Assembly (NCBI GenBank): GCA_003457135.1
Contig: DMSQ01000004.1
Span: forward strand, 213-10,309
Direction: 5' to 3'
DNA: 10,097 nucleotides
Source of the DNA: Prolixibacteraceae bacterium
GTDB lineage: Bacteria; Bacteroidota; Bacteroidia; Bacteroidales; Prolixibacteraceae
Made by a program: the position numbers and the translations under genes. This document shows, piece after piece, positions 7,404-10,097 of this stretch. How positions within the stretch are numbered: the stretch's first letter is position 1; each line of letters begins with the position of its first letter. The notes below the pieces were generated by a model. That model did no database searches, was not told the origin of the DNA, and was given only the letters and a program-made list of their open reading frames with translations.

Positions 7404-7438
7404 TACTCACGGGGTGACTTTGAGTCACCCCGTGAGTA
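7404..7438. repeat. Perfect 16-bp inverted repeat with 3-base loop
   Basis: TACTCACGGGGTGACT (7404-7419) and its exact reverse complement (7423-7438) are separated by TTG. The hairpin lies 16 bases after the trpB stop and 5 bases before the terminator stem. On neither strand is it followed by a U-run, so it is not itself a standard terminator. It could protect the 3' end of the mRNA, be a dispersed palindromic element, or bind a dimeric protein. Confidence 0.85.
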
Positions 7439-7454
7439 GGATCGATCAATTCCG

Positions 7455-8831
7455 CTATTTCGGCATCGGATAACCCTGTAATTTGGCCAGGTTGGCTTCA
7501 ATTTCGTGTTCCGGATATTCGTAGTCGGTTAACTGACCGGTCATGTATTTGTCGTAACCAACCAAATCCATCAAACCATGTCCGCTGAAGTTGAAAAGGA
7601 TTACTTTTTCCTTGCCTTCTTCTTTGGCTTTCAGCGCTTCGCGGATAGTTGCTGCAATCGCATGGGTCGTTTCAGGAGCAGGAATAATTCCTTCAGTTCT
7701 CAGGAACAGTAATCCGGCTTCGAAACATTCGCTTTGGTGGATGGCCTGTGCTTCCATTAGCCCATCGCGCAGTGCAGCGCTAACGAGTGGCGACATTCCG
7801 TGGTAACGCAAACCTCCGGCGTGGATTGGGGCAGGTACAAAGTTGTGTCCCAGACTGTTCATCGCAAGAAGTGGGGTCATTTTAGCCACATCACCATGGT
7901 CGTAAATAAAGGGAGCTTTGGTTAGAGTGGGGCAGGAGAATGGTTCTGCCCCTATGATTTGAATATTGGCGCCATGAATTTTTTCGTACATGAACGGGAA
8001 CGAAATTCCGGCGAAATTACTTCCACCTCCGCAACAACCAATGACCACATCCGGATTTTTAATGCCCACTTTGGCCAGTTGTTTTTTAGCTTCCAGCCCA
8101 ATGATGGTTTGGTGCAGCATCACGTGATTCAAAACCGAACCAAGTGCATATCGGGTTTTTCCGCTTGGATCACTTACCGCTTCTTCAATGGCTTCCGAGA
8201 TAGCAATGCCCAAACTTCCGGGAGTATCCGGAAATTCAGCCAGAATATCGCGTCCTGCCTGTGTTTCCATGCTCGGACTGGCAACGCATTTGCCACCCCA
8301 GGTTTGCATCAGAATTTTGCGGAAAGGTTTTTGGTCGAAACTTACACGCACCATAAAGACTTTGCATTCAATTCCGCCAATCTGGGCGCAGGCGTATGAA
8401 AGGGCTGAACCCCACTGTCCGGCGCCAGTTTCGGTAACCAGCTTTTTGATTCCGAATTGTTTGTTGTACCAGGCCTGTGGAACGGCGGTATTGGGCTTGT
8501 GGCTCCCGGCAGGCGAAACGCCTTCGTTTTTGTAATAGATTTTGGCCGGAGTACCGAGGGCGGCCTCCAGTTCATAAGCACGGATCAGTGGACTTGGCCT
8601 CCACTGAAATAAAATTTGACGTATCTCTTCAGGAATGTCTATCCAGCGTTCCTGCGAAACTTCCTGCTCAATAAGGTTCATTGGGAAAACAGGAGCGAGC
8701 ATTTCAGGTCCTACAGGATTTCCGTCAGGACCAAGTGGTGGATTCAAAGGAGAGGGAAGATCAGGTGCAAGGTTGTACCACTGTTTCGGCATTTCTGATT
8801 CGTCGAGATAGATTTTTTTTTGTCTGGCCAT
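7455..8831 (-). CDS. trpB: TrpB2-type tryptophan synthase beta chain
   Basis: A 458-residue PLP enzyme that joins indole (or an indole analogue) and L-serine to give L-tryptophan. Visible features: the N-terminal MPKQWYNLAPDLP and PPLGPDGNPVGPE stretch typical of the TrpB2 branch; PLP-binding Lys112 in GSHKPNTA; catalytic Glu134 in ETGAGQWG, where TrpB1 usually has His before the last Gly; the phosphate loop CGGGSNFAG near 267-275; and a late SGHG near 416-419. Length and N-terminal extension (about 460 versus about 400 residues) match TrpB2, not TrpB1. No trpA or other trp gene is adjacent in the window, as is common for TrpB2, which may salvage free indole. The start ATG follows an A/T-rich leader without a ribosome binding site. 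The 5' region has a promoter-like site, a leader ORF with two Trp codons and hairpins, suggesting tryptophan-responsive attenuation. A terminator follows. Confidence 0.95.
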   Translation of the reverse strand: MARQKKIYLDESEMPKQWYNLAPDLPSPLNPPLGPDGNPVGPEMLAPVFPMNLIEQEVSQERWIDIPEEIRQILFQWRPSPLIRAYELEAALGTPAKIYYKNEGVSPAGSHKPNTAVPQAWYNKQFGIKKLVTETGAGQWGSALSYACAQIGGIECKVFMVRVSFDQKPFRKILMQTWGGKCVASPSMETQAGRDILAEFPDTPGSLGIAISEAIEEAVSDPSGKTRYALGSVLNHVMLHQTIIGLEAKKQLAKVGIKNPDVVIGCCGGGSNFAGISFPFMYEKIHGANIQIIGAEPFSCPTLTKAPFIYDHGDVAKMTPLLAMNSLGHNFVPAPIHAGGLRYHGMSPLVSAALRDGLMEAQAIHQSECFEAGLLFLRTEGIIPAPETTHAIAATIREALKAKEEGKEKVILFNFSGHGLMDLVGYDKYMTGQLTDYEYPEHEIEANLAKLQGYPMPK

Positions 8832-8890
8832 GATGTTAGATTTAAAAATTATTTAGTTATTATCTTAGATTCTGATTATAAATATTTTCC

Positions 8891-8940
8891 AAGTCCCCCT
8901 GCGGGGGATTCCAGCCTGCCGTCTGGCAGGTAGGGGGCTT
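8891..8940. repeat. GC-rich palindromic intergenic element
   Basis: Three inverted-repeat pieces are nested: TCCCCC-TGC-GGGGGA (8894-8908), CCTGCC-GTCT-GGCAGG (8915-8930), and the outer CCCCCT (8895-8900) with AGGGGG (8932-8937) between flanking AAGT and CTT ends. It stands out by GC content from the A/T-rich flanks. Palindromes of CCCCC/GGGGG plus a CCTGCC/GGCAGG core occur repeatedly between genes in Bacteroidota as I recall, so I read it as a dispersed repeat inside the trpB leader. Confidence 0.7.
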
Positions 8941-8945
8941 TAACA

Positions 8946-8987
8946 GGAAAAGGGACTTGCTGCAAAAACGCAGAAAATCCCTTTTCC
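8946..8987 (-). promoter_or_regulatory. Hairpin after the leader ORF, candidate attenuator
   Basis: On the minus strand GGAAAAGGGA (8987-8978) pairs perfectly with TCCCTTTTCC (8955-8946). An inner CTGC/GCAG stem (8973-8970 with 8963-8960) closes a six-base loop, and most of the intervening positions pair, including one G-U specific to minus-strand RNA. The stem starts 6 bases after the leader ORF stop, 115 bases before the trpB start. The following tail is U-poor (TGTTAAAG), so it is a weak terminator by itself unless the outer AAAA/UUUU pairs open and the U of CCCUUUUCC serve as the tract. The right side also competes with another pairing (8890-8897 with 8952-8959). Confidence 0.5.
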
Positions 8988-8993
8988 CGGCCT

Positions 8994-9083
8994 TTACGAC
9001 CGCAAATCAATATGTAATTCTCGCGTTTCCATTTTAATGTTACGCCAGTTCCATTCTTTTCCGTATAAAGGTGATTTGTACAT
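8994..9083 (-). CDS. Putative tryptophan-rich leader peptide of the trpB gene
   Basis: A 29-codon ORF on the minus strand, ATG at 9083 and TAA at 8996-8994, ahead of the TrpB2 gene. It opens MYKSPLYG and contains KEWNWRN: Trp codons 11 (9053-9051) and 13 (9047-9045). It starts about 16 bases after the expected start site of the promoter-like element at 9105-9135, and a hairpin begins 6 bases after its stop. CCTTTA (codons 5-6, minus strand 9071-9066) is complementary to TAAAGG at its stop (8996-8991), so the Trp codons sit in a loop closed by the ORF ends. This is the layout of a Trp attenuator leader, read by translation rate. No homology is available and two Trp codons in 29 can occur by chance, so this is an inference from position and content. 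Confidence 0.5.
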   Translation of the reverse strand: MYKSPLYGKEWNWRNIKMETRELHIDLRS

Positions 9084-9104
9084 ATCTTTTTTAGTTTCAG
9101 TGAG

Positions 9105-9135
9105 TAAAACTAATGATATTTTTCAGGTTTTCAAG
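9105..9135 (-). promoter_or_regulatory. Bacteroidota-type promoter candidate for leader ORF and trpB
   Basis: On the minus strand CTTG (9135-9132), a 19-base spacer, then TAGTTTTA (9112-9105). The phylum's primary sigma factor favours TTTG at -33 and TAnnTTTG at -7 with a spacer of about 19-21. Each box differs by one base. The predicted start near 9099-9100 would put the leader ATG about 16 bases downstream. Confidence 0.45.
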
Positions 9136-9325
9136 AGAAAATAAAGTCGATTTGATAGTTTTTAGTGATTCTTAGATTACAATCAGGAGCTTTAGGGTAA
9201 TACTTTAATATTTACTGTCAACACGATAGGTTATTCTGATTAATTGTGTTAAATTTAATGATGAACTCTAAAATGACTTATTTTTTTTGGAATTGCCTGA
9301 AAATCCATAACAGAGTAAGGAGTGT
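9136..9325. other. A/T-rich intergenic region between divergent genes
   Basis: Part of the 538-base gap between the trpB start and the outer-membrane protein gene. It should hold the plus-strand promoter. The best I can offer is TAAATTTA at 9250-9257 as a -7-like box, without a good TTTG 19-21 bases upstream, so I do not call it. No RNA gene, inverted repeat or conserved ORF is evident here. Confidence 0.4.
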
Positions 9326-9373
9326 ATGTCGAAAAACTTAAGAGTAGACGAATCTAAAATCCAAATCAAATGA
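9326..9373 (+). CDS. 15-codon micro-ORF overlapping the outer-membrane protein start
   Basis: ATG at 9326 is preceded by AAGGAG (9317-9322), an unusually good ribosome binding site for this phylum though only 3 bases from the ATG. The frame encodes MSKNLRVDESKIQIK and stops with TGA at 9371-9373, overlapping the ATG of the barrel gene (ATGA, 9370-9373). This could couple translation of the barrel gene to the micro-ORF, or be chance. Confidence 0.3.
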   Translation: MSKNLRVDESKIQIK

Positions 9374-9978
9374 AATCAAAACTTATCTTCTTCATTGTAT
9401 TTGTATTGTTTGTCCAAGTAGCAAATGCCCAGGTATTTGGTATTAAAGGGGGAATTAATATTGCCAATATGACATTTACCGCCAGTGGAATGGACCTTTC
9501 CCCAAAATCGATTATTGGGATTCATGTTGGCCCTGTTGCTGAATTTGAATTGCAGGAAAACCTATATTTTAATACTGGGCTTCTGTATTCAATTAAGGGA
9601 TATAAATTAAAAATGGAATTTTTAGGTGAAAGTATAGAATCAACTGCTAAGTTTAATTGTCTGGAAATCCCATTAAATTTTGTCTATAAGTATTCATTAA
9701 ATGATGCATCTAAATTATTTGCCCAAGCTGGTCCATATTTAGGATATGCGTTAAGTGGTACTGCCAAATCAGATGGTGAAAGTGAAAAAATTGATTTTAA
9801 GGATGAAGGCATGAGAAGAATTGATTTTGGACTTGGAATTGGAGTAGGGCTTGAACTTGGGCCAATAGTACCAAGTATAAGTTATCAACTCGGTCTTGCC
9901 AACCTTTCAGACGATAGTGATGTAAAGGTAAAAAACAAGGTTTTACAACTTTCTATAGCCTATATGTTTGGGCAATAG
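9370..9978 (+). CDS. Small outer-membrane beta-barrel protein (porin family)
   Basis: A 202-residue protein with signal peptide MKSKLIFFIVFVLFVQVANA cut before Gln21, so exported. The mature part starts FGIKGGINIANMTF and has amphipathic, Gly/aromatic-alternating strands (ENLYFNTGLLYSIKGYKL; CLEIPLNFVYKYSLN; LFAQAGPYLGYALSG; RRIDFGLGIGVGLELG; PSISYQLGLANLS; VLQLSIAYMFGQ). This is the eight-stranded OMP beta-barrel type very common in Bacteroidota, whose usual description is 'porin family protein' or outer-membrane beta-barrel protein; the function is unknown. It is the only plus-strand gene here, looks more A/T-rich than the minus-strand genes, and is monocistronic, with a terminator 30 bases past its stop. 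The start could be coupled to a 15-codon ORF. Confidence 0.88.
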   Translation: MKSKLIFFIVFVLFVQVANAQVFGIKGGINIANMTFTASGMDLSPKSIIGIHVGPVAEFELQENLYFNTGLLYSIKGYKLKMEFLGESIESTAKFNCLEIPLNFVYKYSLNDASKLFAQAGPYLGYALSGTAKSDGESEKIDFKDEGMRRIDFGLGIGVGLELGPIVPSISYQLGLANLSDDSDVKVKNKVLQLSIAYMFGQ

Positions 9979-10007
9979 CAAGAAAAACTGATACTTAAAA
10001 TGAATTG

Positions 10008-10044
10008 GTAAAGCTATCTCTGCGTGGAGATGGCTTTACTTTTT
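10008..10044 (+). terminator. Intrinsic terminator of the barrel protein gene
   Basis: GTAAAGCTATCTC (10008-10020) pairs with GAGATGGCTTTAC (10027-10039) over 13 bp with one U-G wobble on the plus-strand RNA, a 6-base loop and TTTTT (10040-10044). The wobble is compatible with a plus-strand transcript. Confidence 0.85.
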
Positions 10045-10097
10045 AAGGGTTGGTCTGAATTAAAAGGAGACTGTTCAGGGAAATCGCTTTTAACATT

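Noticed and set aside
7404..7438. Reading the perfect hairpin as the trpB terminator
   Set aside because: It has no U-run on either strand; the hairpin at 7356-7398 with eight U is the better terminator.
7959..8399. Plus-strand 146-residue open frame
   Set aside because: Antisense to the TrpB2 gene, whose motifs across the same bases are unmistakable.
9258..9341. 27-codon plus-strand ORF upstream of the barrel gene
   Set aside because: No ribosome binding site, no overlap with the next gene and a low-complexity composition (runs of Phe from poly-T); treated as chance.
10019..10097. Open minus-strand frame running off the right edge
   Set aside because: About 25 codons ending inside the terminator hairpin, with no recognisable motif; too short to decide whether it is the end of a gene.

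Overview
The window looks like the chromosome of a member of the Bacteroidota. The evidence is the histidine-kinase H-box ending AHEIQN(P), start codons preceded by A/T-rich leaders without convincing Shine-Dalgarno sites, one promoter-like CTTG-N19-TAGTTTTA (close to the Bacteroidota TTTG / TAnnTTTG type), a small OmpA-like outer-membrane barrel, and short GC-rich palindromic intergenic repeats. I cannot name a genus.

Layout. Almost everything from base 1 to about 9135 is read on the minus strand. In transcription order (right to left): a promoter-like site and a 29-codon leader ORF with two Trp codons (9135-8994); two hairpin-forming blocks (8987-8891); an orphan TrpB2-type tryptophan synthase beta chain (8831-7455); a perfect 16-bp hairpin and an intrinsic terminator (7438-7356); a YitT-family membrane protein overlapping an HD-domain hydrolase (7317-5850); a cytoplasmic adenylate cyclase/TolB-like/TPR protein (5771-3849); a truncated copy of its first 68 codons (3794-3525); a SnoaL-like lipoprotein (3437-2919); a secreted M20 amidohydrolase (2868-1561); a block of 7-bp repeats (1555-1514); and a FIST sensor protein (1488-355) followed 7 bases later by a histidine kinase that runs off the left edge. 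On the plus strand there is one gene, a small outer-membrane beta-barrel protein (9370-9978) with its own terminator.

How the parts fit. FIST plus the histidine kinase form a two-gene sensory unit: the kinase has no sensor domain before its coiled coil and H-box, so the FIST protein is the likely ligand sensor. YitT and HD are translationally coupled. The cyclase gene and its truncated copy are adjacent and co-oriented, which looks like local duplication followed by internal deletion. The most interesting regulatory arrangement is upstream of the TrpB2 gene: promoter-like site, leader peptide with a Trp-Asn-Trp stretch, and a hairpin starting 6 bases after the leader stop. This has the shape of a tryptophan attenuator, although the U-tract is weak and I could not fold it computationally. 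Nothing in the window looks like a transposon, phage, CRISPR array or rRNA/tRNA gene.
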